Of a stretch of DNA of 37,295 bases, positions 8,603 to 15,545 are shown piece after piece. The notes beneath the pieces are model-generated. The model worked only from the letters and a program-made list of their open reading frames with translations, had not been told where the DNA came from and ran no database searches. Positions within the stretch are counted from its first letter, which is position 1. Every line of letters begins with the position of its first letter. Source of the DNA: a virus; IMG/VR virus record IMGVR_UViG_3300050821_001609, positions 1-37,295 of that record; one strand, given 5' to 3'. The position numbers and the translations under genes are program-made.

Positions 8603-9211
8603 TTATTTCCTCTCTAGAAAAGCCCTGATTTGAGATAGGCCAATAGCTACAAAAAGCCCTTGAGCATCTCTGTCATCCATAGTGCGGATTGTAGCCTCAT
8701 TTAGCCCCACTAAACGGCCTGAAAGATCAACTAATGGCCCTCCGCTATTGCCGGGATTAACAAATGCGCTATGTAATAGATGTTTACCGTTCTTATTTAT
8801 CACCGTCCCCACTGTCACTGTATGTTGTATGCCTAACGGAGAGCCGAAGGACACTACTTCCTGCCCCACTTGCGGTTCTTTGCCCATTTTAAAATACGCC
8901 ATTTTCCCTTGAAATGTCACTGGAGCGATAAGAGCTAAATCAGCATCTACGTCTATCAATAATGGCTGTGCGGGGAAATACTTGCCGTCGGACAACTTAA
9001 TATATACTTTATTCAGCCCTTTAAGCGCGAAACAATGGGCGCAAGTAAGAACAATACCGCCTTCTGAAATAATAGCCCCGCTACACACCCCCGCCCCTGT
9101 ATCTGTCACCATGCCTATTTTAACAACTTTAGATTCTGTATTCTTTACGACACTTTCCACCGAAGCTAGGACAACAGCGGGTACAAGAGCTAACAGAATC
9201 ATTAATTTCAT
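8603..9211 (-). CDS. Secreted trypsin-like serine protease (HtrA/S1C-like), 202 aa
   Basis: Residues 1-17 look like a signal peptide (hydrophobic MILLALVPAVVLA, possible cleavage after Ala16). The mature chain has the full chymotrypsin-fold triad: His59 in LTCAHC, Asp91 in DADLALI, and Ser156 in NPGNSGGPL. There is no PDZ domain; the length fits a protease domain alone. Extra cysteines (43, 57, 60) could form a disulphide, consistent with action outside the cytoplasm. It starts by ATGA overlap with the exonuclease gene and has AAAGGGG upstream. A phage might use it to process envelope, receptor or virion proteins, but the substrate is unknown. Confidence 0.88.
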   Translation of the reverse strand: MKLMILLALVPAVVLASVESVVKNTESKVVKIGMVTDTGAGVCSGAIISEGGIVLTCAHCFALKGLNKVYIKLSDGKYFPAQPLLIDVDADLALIAPVTFQGKMAYFKMGKEPQVGQEVVSFGSPLGIQHTVTVGTVINKNGKHLLHSAFVNPGNSGGPLVDLSGRLVGLNEATIRTMDDRDAQGLFVAIGLSQIRAFLERK

Positions 9212-9936
9212 TTAAGTTTTTCCCCTTTTGACCACGTGCCGCAATCCAGACAATGTAATCTTTGATATTTCAGCTTATTGGCGTATCTCCATCCCTTACT
9301 TTCGACATGTCCTTTGCCGCATACTGCACAGATACGGGATGAAACATGGGCAAAAGGCTTGGGCATTGTCTCAGGTGCCCATGCTTTAATCTTATTATAC
9401 ATTTCTTCTGTAGAAAGAACATCATGGATATTGTAGCGTTTCATTTCGTTCCAAGCTTTTATATTATTATTTAGACATTCCCGCCATAAAGACATTCCGG
9501 GGAATTTGCTATGATCCAACTTCTTATATTTCGTACACAGTTTGTCTGTAAGATATTCCAGCTTATTAGAAGTAAATTCAAACACTCTCTTAGCTATTCT
9601 ATAAGTGTCCAAATGCCGATATGGACTAGGACAGGGCATGCTATAATAAACGAATCGGGCATTAAGTTTAGGACCATCGAAGCTTTGCCCGTTCTGAGTG
9701 ATAACGATATCCGCCTCGTTCAATAAGTTCCATAACGGAATTAGTAATTCTTCTTCCGTTCCGGCATTTCTTACATCCTCATAGCGCACTTTCTTCTCTC
9801 CAAGCCATTTAGCGGCAAATGCTATCACTTGCCAATCTTTGACAATTTGATTCAGTCCTATATTCTGATCTTTAAGGCCCCAAACATAAGCTATGATAGG
9901 GCTAGTTTCGATATCAAGAACGAGAGTTTTAAGCAT
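9208..9936 (-). CDS. DnaQ-like 3'-5' exonuclease with C-terminal zinc ribbon, 242 aa
   Basis: The start is ATG 9936, preceded by GGAGAAAAC; this places the exonuclease I motif LVLDIET (Asp8, Glu10) at the N-terminus. An exo II-like segment (ITQNGQSFDGPKLNARF) and an exo III-like segment (YNIHDVLSTEEMY, with H-D) follow, as in the RNase H-like/YprB type of DEDDh exonuclease. The last 50 residues hold CAVC and CLDC, a zinc ribbon probably used for nucleic-acid binding. The family A polymerase nearby keeps its own exonuclease motifs, so this enzyme more likely repairs, resects or recycles DNA than only proofreads. It overlaps the HNH gene by 8 nt. Confidence 0.8.
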   Translation of the reverse strand: MLKTLVLDIETSPIIAYVWGLKDQNIGLNQIVKDWQVIAFAAKWLGEKKVRYEDVRNAGTEEELLIPLWNLLNEADIVITQNGQSFDGPKLNARFVYYSMPCPSPYRHLDTYRIAKRVFEFTSNKLEYLTDKLCTKYKKLDHSKFPGMSLWRECLNNNIKAWNEMKRYNIHDVLSTEEMYNKIKAWAPETMPKPFAHVSSRICAVCGKGHVESKGWRYANKLKYQRLHCLDCGTWSKGEKLK

Positions 9937-10255
9937 GTTTTCTCCGTTGCGCGGCTGTCTTTTGTTTATGGCACAGTTTACAAATAGCCCTTTGAGGCCC
10001 AAAGAACATACGGCTTATATAGTCCTCTACTTTATGCCAATTGTCAAACGTACCTAGAGGCGGATCGTGATCGACTTCGGCCATTTGTATAGGATATTCA
10101 ACAGCACAAACAGGACATAGAAAAGCGTAATATTTAGTGACAATACCCGCTGGATATTGCGCCTGTTTTACTATCTCCCTACGTTCTTTACTTCTACTCC
10201 AAATAAGACGTATTGCAGAACGTAGTTTAGTTTCTAATGTTTTAGGCTTTTTCAT
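9929..10255 (-). CDS. HNH endonuclease, 108 aa
   Basis: The HNH pattern is complete: zinc ligands C47-x2-C50, a VDHDPP block (Asp62, His63, Asp64), and the second pair C92-x2-C95 followed by His96. This fold cuts DNA with a bound metal ion. The basic N-terminal 30 residues would contact DNA. The gene is set within the replication block by overlaps with both neighbours, so a role in recombination or host-DNA breakdown is more likely than a free-standing homing nuclease, but homing cannot be excluded. The start ATG has GAGGATGTTCA upstream. Confidence 0.8.
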   Translation of the reverse strand: MKKPKTLETKLRSAIRLIWSRSKERREIVKQAQYPAGIVTKYYAFLCPVCAVEYPIQMAEVDHDPPLGTFDNWHKVEDYISRMFFGPQRAICKLCHKQKTAAQRRKHA

Positions 10256-10427
10256 TGAACATCCTCACCATTCTTATCTGCGCGTGAGGGAAATAATGCG
10301 TCCAAACATAGTCACATTCGTCTTTAACTGTGAAATAAGAGCCTGTCTTTTTATGCTCCATTTTAACGAGTTTGCCAGACAGTTCCGCTGTTGTATCCCC
10401 GACTAAAAATACTTGTATTGTTTTCAT
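10242..10427 (-). CDS. Hypothetical protein, 61 aa
   Basis: A small mixed alpha/beta protein (MKTIQVFLVGDTTAELSGKL...). ATG 10427 lies 3 nt after the polymerase stop with AAAGGATAAAAT upstream, and the 3' end overlaps the HNH gene by 14 nt. This arrangement supports real translation. No motif or family was recognised. A DNA-metabolism link is suggested only by its position. Confidence 0.6.
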   Translation of the reverse strand: MKTIQVFLVGDTTAELSGKLVKMEHKKTGSYFTVKDECDYVWTHYFPHAQIRMVRMFNEKA

Positions 10428-10430
10428 ATT

Positions 10431-12080
10431 TTATCCTTTACATTCGGCCCAGTTAGGCCCGATATGCGCATCTACTGTTAACGGAACATCTAAATCACAG
10501 GCTGTCATCATGCAGGATTTGACTAAATCCATATCATTGTCCATATCCGCACTTTCAAATAATAGCTCATCATACACCTGCACTAACAAGCCAAAACTAA
10601 TAGAAGTAGGGGCTTTATCTATAGCTATCATGGCTTTCTTCATTACTTCTGCGGCGCTTCCTTGTGTAATGTTATTGATAAGTTGACGTTCTGCGCCTTC
10701 TCTGCGCCAGCTATTACCATCGTTAAGATTGTCGACTTTAATGCGTCTGTCGAGAAGTGTAGTACAGAATCCAGATCGCTTACTATCGTAGATGAGCCTG
10801 TCTTGAAACCTTCTAAGTGTAGGAAATAAGTTCCACCATTGGTCAATCTGCTTTTGCGCTTCATCTTTATCACACCTCAATTGAGACATAACGCTCTTGA
10901 ATGTAGCTCTATAGCCTACGGATAGATTAAGTACTTTGGCCCGATCACGGTCGATACCCAAACGCTCCGCAGTAAAAGTGTGGAAATCGGTCCCGTTAGT
11001 AAACATCTGGCACAGTACAGGGTCTTTGGAGAGATGGGCCATAACTCGGGGCTCAATTTGACCAAAGTCACAGTCCCCAAACTGCATGACGTCTCTGGGG
11101 ATAAACATTCGCCGCACAAGTTTACCATTCTCAGTTCTCCTAGGAATTTGAAGCAGATTAGGATTGCTACAACTTAAACGTCCCGTCCTCGTGCCGCATT
11201 GATTGAAGAACGGATGTACTATCGCCGTTCCTCTTTCAATATAAGGGGTAACAAACGATGATAATAATGTGTCCAACTCGCTATATTCCAGCAATCTAGA
11301 CACGATGGGACTTGACACCGTAGCCAATGCTCTTTTATCTGTACTAGCTTTCGCCTTGTAAGTCGGGAAGATGCCTTTGGCATTTAAGCCCTCCAAGAGT
11401 TGTTTTGGACTATTGAGATTAATGTTCCCCAACTCATTCTTAATTTCATTCTCAAGGGGAAGTTTTTGATTTTCCAAGTCTCCTTTAAGTCTTTTAAGAT
11501 ATTCAAGGTCTATTCTTACCCCTCTATTTTCCATCTTCTGTAGAATGAAGCTAATTGGCTTTTCTACATCTCTAAAGTATTCAAACGCTTTTAACCCCTG
11601 ATTAGGTCTTTGTTTCTCATAAAGTTTGTAAGTGACAAATGTATCAAGTGCGTTATATTTACTTACTATTTCAACAGGCCATTTATCTAATGTTCTTCTT
11701 TCCTTTGCTTGCTTCTGTGTGCGCTTTCCTACAATATCCTCGTATGATGGATATGAAATATTTAAATCCTCTAGGGAAAGTTTTTTTAGCCCGTATGTCT
11801 TCCGAGATGAATCCGAAATGTGAGAGATAAGCTCTGTATCCCAGTATAGTTGTTCGTCTTTTACATCTATTCCCCATTGTCTTAGACATTCAATATCCCC
11901 TTTGCCGTTATGAGCAATTATAGCCAATGAATGAAAAGGCACACGACTAAGAGATAACAAATTGCCATAGTAATAAACAGGCCCAGAACCAAAATACAAC
12001 CCACACCCAACGAAGGTTCCTGATTCATCGTGTTCAACATCCAAGCTACAAGTTGTTCTTTCCATACTTGGTATTGGCAT
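10431..12080 (-). CDS. polA: DNA polymerase, family A (Pol I-like) with 3'-5' exonuclease domain
   Basis: Numbered from ATG 12080 (549 aa). The exonuclease domain is intact: Asp14/Glu16 in SLDVEHD, Asn58/Asp62 in IAHNGKGDIE, and Tyr142/Asp146 in YNALDT. The polymerase domain has motif A (DFGQIEPRVMAHLS, Asp338), motif B (RAKVLNLSVGY: Lys382, Tyr390) and motif C (QVYDELLFE, Asp504). The site equivalent to E. coli Phe762 is Leu386, and the usual motif C His is Tyr503. There is no 5'-3' nuclease domain, as usual in phages. The start is uncertain: an in-frame ATG at 12194 overlaps a membrane-protein gene and has no ribosome site, while 12080 lies just past that gene's stop. Confidence 0.92.
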   Translation of the reverse strand: MPIPSMERTTCSLDVEHDESGTFVGCGLYFGSGPVYYYGNLLSLSRVPFHSLAIIAHNGKGDIECLRQWGIDVKDEQLYWDTELISHISDSSRKTYGLKKLSLEDLNISYPSYEDIVGKRTQKQAKERRTLDKWPVEIVSKYNALDTFVTYKLYEKQRPNQGLKAFEYFRDVEKPISFILQKMENRGVRIDLEYLKRLKGDLENQKLPLENEIKNELGNINLNSPKQLLEGLNAKGIFPTYKAKASTDKRALATVSSPIVSRLLEYSELDTLLSSFVTPYIERGTAIVHPFFNQCGTRTGRLSCSNPNLLQIPRRTENGKLVRRMFIPRDVMQFGDCDFGQIEPRVMAHLSKDPVLCQMFTNGTDFHTFTAERLGIDRDRAKVLNLSVGYRATFKSVMSQLRCDKDEAQKQIDQWWNLFPTLRRFQDRLIYDSKRSGFCTTLLDRRIKVDNLNDGNSWRREGAERQLINNITQGSAAEVMKKAMIAIDKAPTSISFGLLVQVYDELLFESADMDNDMDLVKSCMMTACDLDVPLTVDAHIGPNWAECKG

Positions 12081-12093
12081 ATCAATAACGATT

Positions 12094-12276
12094 TCAACAT
12101 GGTTCGCCTCGCAACATGCGGTTAATGCGTTTAAAAGTTCTGATTCCCGATCTGTATACAAGTATAGCCCCGATTCCGCCGAAGATAACGGCATACGATA
12201 GTAATATAAAGATACTACCTAGAAAGATAAGACATATTGCGATAGCTTGCCTTTTAAGCTGTCTTAGGTCGATCAT
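12094..12276 (-). CDS. Small two-helix membrane protein, 60 aa
   Basis: Hydrophobic residues of about 10-42 would form one long or two short transmembrane helices, flanked by Lys/Arg on both sides. ATG 12276 is preceded by AAAGGAACTG, a good ribosome site, and overlaps the end of the DUF5664 gene by 23 nt. Its stop is 13 nt before the preferred polymerase start. The gene looks real. Function is unknown; a membrane tether for replication or a host-membrane effector are guesses. Confidence 0.6.
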   Translation of the reverse strand: MIDLRQLKRQAIAICLIFLGSIFILLSYAVIFGGIGAILVYRSGIRTFKRINRMLRGEPC

Positions 12277-12568
12277 CAGTTCCTTTAGTTTCTTTCTGCC
12301 AAGTTAGAAGGATGAGGCAGTTATAGGCACAGTGTGCAAGATGAGAAATACCTGATTCAGAATCAATAGACTCGCCACGAATAAAAAAACTGAGATGCCT
12401 AACACAAGAACCAAGATAGCGCATGTACTCAGACCCGCCTCGCCAGTTTGATTGACCATATTTTTTAGCACCATAAGCCCCCACTTTAGCCACTTCATCA
12501 ATACCGCTCATTGAGAGTAGCCATTGTAATTGTAACTTTCCATCATCGAAATGTTTAGCCGTTTCCAC
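12254..12568 (-). CDS. dATP/dGTP diphosphohydrolase N-terminal-type (DUF5664) protein, 104 aa
   Basis: The core pattern YGAKKYGQSNWRGG, then RHLSFFIRGE, then DSESGISHLAHCAYN is the hallmark of the DUF5664 family (dATP/dGTP diphosphohydrolase, N-terminal domain), with an all-alpha, MazG-like metal site made by the Glu/His/Asp residues. Such enzymes cleave deoxynucleoside triphosphates and are common in phage replication blocks. GTG 12568 shares a base with the previous stop (TAGTG). In phages with 2-aminoadenine DNA, nucleotide hydrolases accompany PurZ, but no PurZ was seen here. A dNTP-pool role is likely; the exact substrate is not known. Confidence 0.75.
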   Translation of the reverse strand: METAKHFDDGKLQLQWLLSMSGIDEVAKVGAYGAKKYGQSNWRGGSEYMRYLGSCVRHLSFFIRGESIDSESGISHLAHCAYNCLILLTWQKETKGTDDRPKTA

Positions 12569-12693
12569 TATCGCACCTCTAATTTATTTTCAATATCCTT
12601 TAGTTTAACCAATACCATAGACATAAAATAGACGATATGTTTCTCTAGTGGCGTTAGTTTCTCGTATTGCTCCGGTGTTAGTATATCACTCAT
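12568..12693 (-). CDS. Tiny helical protein, 41 aa, paralogue of its upstream neighbour
   Basis: ATG 12693 overlaps the neighbouring stop (ATGA), and the TAG at 12570-12568 overlaps the next GTG. The product pattern LTPLEKHIVYFMSM...LVKLKDIENK matches the neighbour's LTNVEQHVILMMEK...YEELKAIRYI, so the two probably arose by duplication. Both look like single amphipathic helices. A sigma70-type promoter inside the neighbouring gene would transcribe this gene separately. Function unknown. Confidence 0.6.
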   Translation of the reverse strand: MSDILTPEQYEKLTPLEKHIVYFMSMVLVKLKDIENKLEVR

Positions 12694-12809
12694 GGTTGCT
12701 CCATTTGCAATATGTAGCGTATTGCCTTTAGTTCCTCGTACATCTTTTCCATCATTAGTATAACATGTTGTTCCACATTTGTCAAGGCTTTAAATTCTTC
12801 AGTCTTCAT
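12690..12809 (-). CDS. Tiny helical protein, 39 aa, first of a tandem pair
   Basis: ATG 12809 overlaps the stop of the previous gene by ATGA, and its own TGA overlaps the next ATG the same way. The sequence is one predicted amphipathic helix (residues about 10-36) rich in Glu, Met and Leu, related to the following 41-aa product. The coding region also contains a complete promoter, so this DNA does two jobs. No known family; such mini-proteins in phage early regions often bind host enzymes, but nothing here shows that. Confidence 0.6.
   Translation of the reverse strand: MKTEEFKALTNVEQHVILMMEKMYEELKAIRYILQMEQP
12757..12785 (-). promoter_or_regulatory. Internal sigma70-type promoter in the early block
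   Basis: On the minus strand, TTGACA (12785-12780) is followed after exactly 17 nt by TATACT (12762-12757). Both elements and the spacing are near consensus. It lies inside the 39-aa gene and points toward the 41-aa gene, the DUF5664 gene and the DNA polymerase, giving the replication genes an extra start. Confidence 0.75.
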
Positions 12810-13069
12810 ATAGCTCCGGGGAAGGGGCCATACACGTCCCCATTACTAACGATCTTATCATCCTCGTAATGCGCCGCAACACGTCTATAAAACTCAATCT
12901 TAGCGCACTCCAAGGCCCCTACAGCCTCATTGATATTCGTATACTTCAAGCCTCTAGCTTTAATGAACCGATCTAAAAGATTTGAAATAAGAAAGTTAAG
13001 TTCTCCTCCGTTCATAGGATTACGGTCTTCTTTTAAACTAGCGCGAATGGCTGAATTGAGATAGGGCAT
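12806..13069 (-). CDS. Conserved phage protein (resembles DUF6899), 87 aa
   Basis: The pattern LNFLISNLLDRFI...YTNINEAVGALECAKIEFYRR followed by YEDDKIVSNGDVYG closely recalls a widespread small phage protein family that I believe is DUF6899. It is helical with a conserved acidic end. ATG 13069 shares a base with the upstream stop (TAATG) and has AAAAAGGAG upstream. The family has no established function that I know of. It is placed with nucleotide-metabolism genes. Confidence 0.65.
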   Translation of the reverse strand: MPYLNSAIRASLKEDRNPMNGGELNFLISNLLDRFIKARGLKYTNINEAVGALECAKIEFYRRVAAHYEDDKIVSNGDVYGPFPGAI

Positions 13070-13509
13070 TAGATTAACTCCTTTTTAATATATTTTATCG
13101 CATGTGCAATAGTAGGACTAATATGCGTCGCTTTAATTGTCGTAAAGTTCATCAGATATCCGGCATACATTTTCGGAGCTACTACAACAAAGGGTCTTCG
13201 ATTCTTATAATGCATCCTCGCCATTTCCCAAGCCGTCCCAGAGCTACTACGATCGCCTGTAAGCACTAAGAGTACCCGACATTGATCTACGGCCCTGTCA
13301 TCCTTTGCTATATAGCCCTTCATCAGACGTTTAGAAGGCTTACGATCAATGATGCGATTTGGGTCCACATTCTCATCGTCAGGAGGACTATAGAATGTAA
13401 GTCCTGCTTTCTTACACACCATTTTAGCGTATTCGGCTTGGTCTAACACTTCTTTGCCGATACGCCCATGCATGGCAAGACTGAGATACACGTCGTATTT
13501 AATCACCAT
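13069..13509 (-). CDS. Nucleoside 2-deoxyribosyltransferase-like protein, 146 aa
   Basis: The N-terminal strand YDVYLSLAMHGR, the Rossmann-like repeat of alternating strands and helices, and the segment VLLVLTGDRSSSGTAWEMARM (with the family's Gly-Thr...Glu) point to the nucleoside 2-deoxyribosyltransferase/DUF4406-like superfamily, which cleaves or exchanges N-glycosidic bonds of nucleosides or nucleotides. The conserved Glu in TAWEMA would be the nucleophile. ATG 13509 with GTGAGGTGTTTTG upstream is preferred to the TTG just before it. The substrate could be deoxynucleosides, or a nucleotide signal in host defence; I cannot tell which. Confidence 0.6.
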   Translation of the reverse strand: MVIKYDVYLSLAMHGRIGKEVLDQAEYAKMVCKKAGLTFYSPPDDENVDPNRIIDRKPSKRLMKGYIAKDDRAVDQCRVLLVLTGDRSSSGTAWEMARMHYKNRRPFVVVAPKMYAGYLMNFTTIKATHISPTIAHAIKYIKKELI

Positions 13510-13675
13510 CAAAACACCTCACATGGCGTAATGTATCAGAATCAGCTTCTAAACTGGACTTATCTAAAGCATAAGCAATAGACGACTTAAGCACGTGGTA
13601 TCTTGAGCGTACTTGTACCGATACTTCGTCGCCTTCTTTTAAAAGCTGATTACATTTAGAGCAGAGATGTATCAA
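13499..13675 (-). CDS. Small cysteine-containing protein, 58 aa
   Basis: The gene starts at TTG 13675, only 1 nt past the previous stop, with AGGGGAATAAC as ribosome site. It begins with a CSKC zinc-type pair (MIHLCSKCNQ) and continues with a short polar beta/alpha segment and one further Cys near the end. It overlaps the next gene by 11 nt. The unusual start and small size lower certainty, but the position between two overlapping genes supports translation. Function unknown. Confidence 0.5.
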   Translation of the reverse strand: MIHLCSKCNQLLKEGDEVSVQVRSRYHVLKSSIAYALDKSSLEADSDTLRHVRCFDGD

Positions 13676-13676
13676 G

Positions 13677-13916
13677 TTATTCCCCTTTCGCCTTGCGCCA
13701 AGTTATGTAACGAGTACAAAAAGTACATTTTGTATCTTGAGTCTCGTTTGTATGTGTCATGTGAGGCAATTCTAAACATTCTTCCGCCGCTTCCAGACGG
13801 GCAAGGAGAGCATCAAGATTCTCTAGCCACAGTTCCCTTGTTGCACTCACGTTTCCCTCGCGCCATTTAGGAATGTCCTCTTTCAACCGCTTCAGAGCGT
13901 CGTCAGTAAATGGCAT
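13677..13916 (-). CDS. Helical hypothetical protein with CxxC, 79 aa
   Basis: Residues 1-50 form charged helices (DDALKRLKEDIPKW, then LDALLARLEAAEECL), a pattern frequent in small phage proteins with Leu-rich coiled coils. A CTFC pair lies near residue 64-67. ATG 13916 shares its A with the stop of a 23-aa gene. Oligomerisation through the helix is plausible. No specific family or function was recognised. Confidence 0.6.
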   Translation of the reverse strand: MPFTDDALKRLKEDIPKWREGNVSATRELWLENLDALLARLEAAEECLELPHMTHTNETQDTKCTFCTRYITWRKAKGE

Positions 13917-13987
13917 CAGGCCCCTCCCGCCTTCTCTTTGTCAGAGAGGGCACGAATCTTCTCCGCTATCGCGTTCGCTTCACTCAT
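13916..13987 (-). CDS. Possible 23-aa peptide gene bridging two genes
   Basis: ATG 13987 overlaps the helicase stop (ATGA) and has GGAGGAAAT just upstream, a very strong ribosome site. The frame (MSEANAIAEKIRALSDKEK...) stops in a TGATG overlap with the next gene. It either encodes a helical peptide or serves only to pass ribosomes from the helicase gene to the downstream gene. Confidence 0.5.
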   Translation of the reverse strand: MSEANAIAEKIRALSDKEKAGGA

Positions 13988-15537
13988 ATTTCCTCCAGCC
14001 TATATGGATTTCTATAAAGGGCAAACTGCACAAGCCCCGTATCTCCGTCGTCATTCTTAGCAAGGTATCCCTGTATCTCATAATACTCTGGTAACTGCTT
14101 AGCCATTGAAAGAAGCAACACACGGCTGGACGCTTGCTCTATAGTGGCACTTCCTTCGATCATAGATAGCCTAGGTTCAATTCTTTTGCCCTGCTCTACC
14201 CAATCCGCTCCCCGATTAAGCTGTGCTAATATGACTCCCTGACAGCCGTATTTACGCTGAAGGAACTGACACCCCTTCATAAAGGCTGTTAGATGCTCTT
14301 TTTCTTTCGAGACGTGCTGGATATAGTCGAAGATGAAGACATCAGGCTTGATTCGTTGAATTGCTTCTTCCACTTGTTCGATGTTAGGTGTAAAGCTGTC
14401 GCATACATTGAATTTGTGAGTTCTAAACGCTTCAGGATGTTTAAGACTTGCGATATATCTTTGCCATACTTTTTTGTATCCAAATTCCGTACTGAAGTAC
14501 AATACGCTTTTAGATGCGCCGCAGAGATTTTTAGACAGTCCAATTCCGAAGTTAGTCTTTCCATGGCCTGTAAGAGCCGCGACGGTAAATAGACGCTCGC
14601 TTTTGAGGCCTCCGGTGAACATGGCGTCGAGCTTAGGGTATCCTGTACGAAGCATCCCTTCATCGGAAACATATCCCAATCTACTTTCATATTCTGACCA
14701 ACTGTAGTCGTCTGCGGGGCTATGTATTGTAAGCCCCTCGTTACTGGATTGACTCCCTGCATACCCTGATACATTTGCCAATCCGCCTCCCATTTTGCCC
14801 TTGTCTCCGGGCTGATATCTTCCCCAAACGTTTTCAATTTTGGCTTCCAAATGTCCATCTTCTGCTTTAACTCGCTCCATGTGGGGAGATAAGAAAGCCC
14901 TAGCATCCTCCTTACTATAACCATCGTGACGTAAGCGGCCAAGTATACTAACAATAGTAGAATCAATGTTTCCATCTTTCATCTCCTTTAAACTTTCCGC
15001 TATCCAAGAGCCGCTTCGCTCCGGCTTCATTCCAAGCTTCGCCGTATCCGCAGGAACATTCAGCAAGGCCGTCGGAAAAGTAGGTAAGCTTGCCGAATCC
15101 GTAAGGGCATTTATCCACCGATATCTTTTTCCGCTTTCGTGTACACTTGGCGGAGCTACTATGTACCCGCCTTCTCCCCGTATGTCTAGGCCGGGATGTG
15201 TCTTTACTGAGTTTTGTATGAGCGGAGCGTTGAGCGGAACGCGAAACCATAAATGTTTACCGTTCCCTGTAATACTTTGCACAGATGTGTGGATATTTAA
15301 CTTCTTCGCACTTTCTAAGCCTTCCGGCCCGTCCAAATCTATTACCACAATCCCCGAAATCTTTCCTGTAACTATCCCAATATTCACATTCGGTACAGCA
15401 AAATGTCGTTTTGCTTCCTCTTCCGTCATTCGTCGGGTTTGAAATTCCGTCCAAGGAATGAGAGGTTCTTTCCCCCGTTGGCGCAACGGTATTACACTTA
15501 GACCCATCTTTAGATATCGTAATGCCTGATTTAACAC
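13984..15537 (-). CDS. Bifunctional primase-polymerase/DnaB-like helicase fusion, 517 aa
   Basis: Numbered from GTG 15537, chosen because AGGGGGAAGC precedes it and the upstream gene ends 9 nt before. Residues of about 5-165 form a PrimPol domain: GKEPLIPW, the catalytic VVIDLDG (Asp67, Asp69), GNGKHLWFR (His95) and LDIRGEGGYIVAPPS (Asp118). Residues of about 285-515 form a RecA-like helicase: Walker A ALTGHGKTN (about 321-329), Walker B VFIFDYIQH (about 400-408) and the DnaB-type AQLNRGADW. It would unwind the replication fork and make primers or short DNA. It is coupled to the PD-(D/E)XK nuclease upstream. Confidence 0.88.
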   Translation of the reverse strand: MLNQALRYLKMGLSVIPLRQRGKEPLIPWTEFQTRRMTEEEAKRHFAVPNVNIGIVTGKISGIVVIDLDGPEGLESAKKLNIHTSVQSITGNGKHLWFRVPLNAPLIQNSVKTHPGLDIRGEGGYIVAPPSVHESGKRYRWINALTDSASLPTFPTALLNVPADTAKLGMKPERSGSWIAESLKEMKDGNIDSTIVSILGRLRHDGYSKEDARAFLSPHMERVKAEDGHLEAKIENVWGRYQPGDKGKMGGGLANVSGYAGSQSSNEGLTIHSPADDYSWSEYESRLGYVSDEGMLRTGYPKLDAMFTGGLKSERLFTVAALTGHGKTNFGIGLSKNLCGASKSVLYFSTEFGYKKVWQRYIASLKHPEAFRTHKFNVCDSFTPNIEQVEEAIQRIKPDVFIFDYIQHVSKEKEHLTAFMKGCQFLQRKYGCQGVILAQLNRGADWVEQGKRIEPRLSMIEGSATIEQASSRVLLLSMAKQLPEYYEIQGYLAKNDDGDTGLVQFALYRNPYRLEEI

Positions 15538-15545
15538 GCTTCCCC

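Noticed and set aside
10025-10058. TTGACA with TATATAA-like sequence inside the HNH gene as a promoter
   Set aside because: At 17-nt spacing the -10 is GACTAT, and the better TATATA lies about 20 nt away; much weaker than the four promoters reported.
12254-12568. Z-DNA (2-aminoadenine) genome pathway suggested by the dATP/dGTP diphosphohydrolase-type protein plus family A polymerase
   Set aside because: No PurZ or DatZ-like gene was seen in the complete genome, and DUF5664 proteins are common in phages with ordinary DNA.
14289-14975. 228-codon frame on the minus strand inside the PrimPol-helicase gene
   Set aside because: It lies in another frame of a gene with clear catalytic motifs; the long open stretch is a by-product of codon use. 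The N-terminal hydrophobic segment is not enough to support an overlapping gene.
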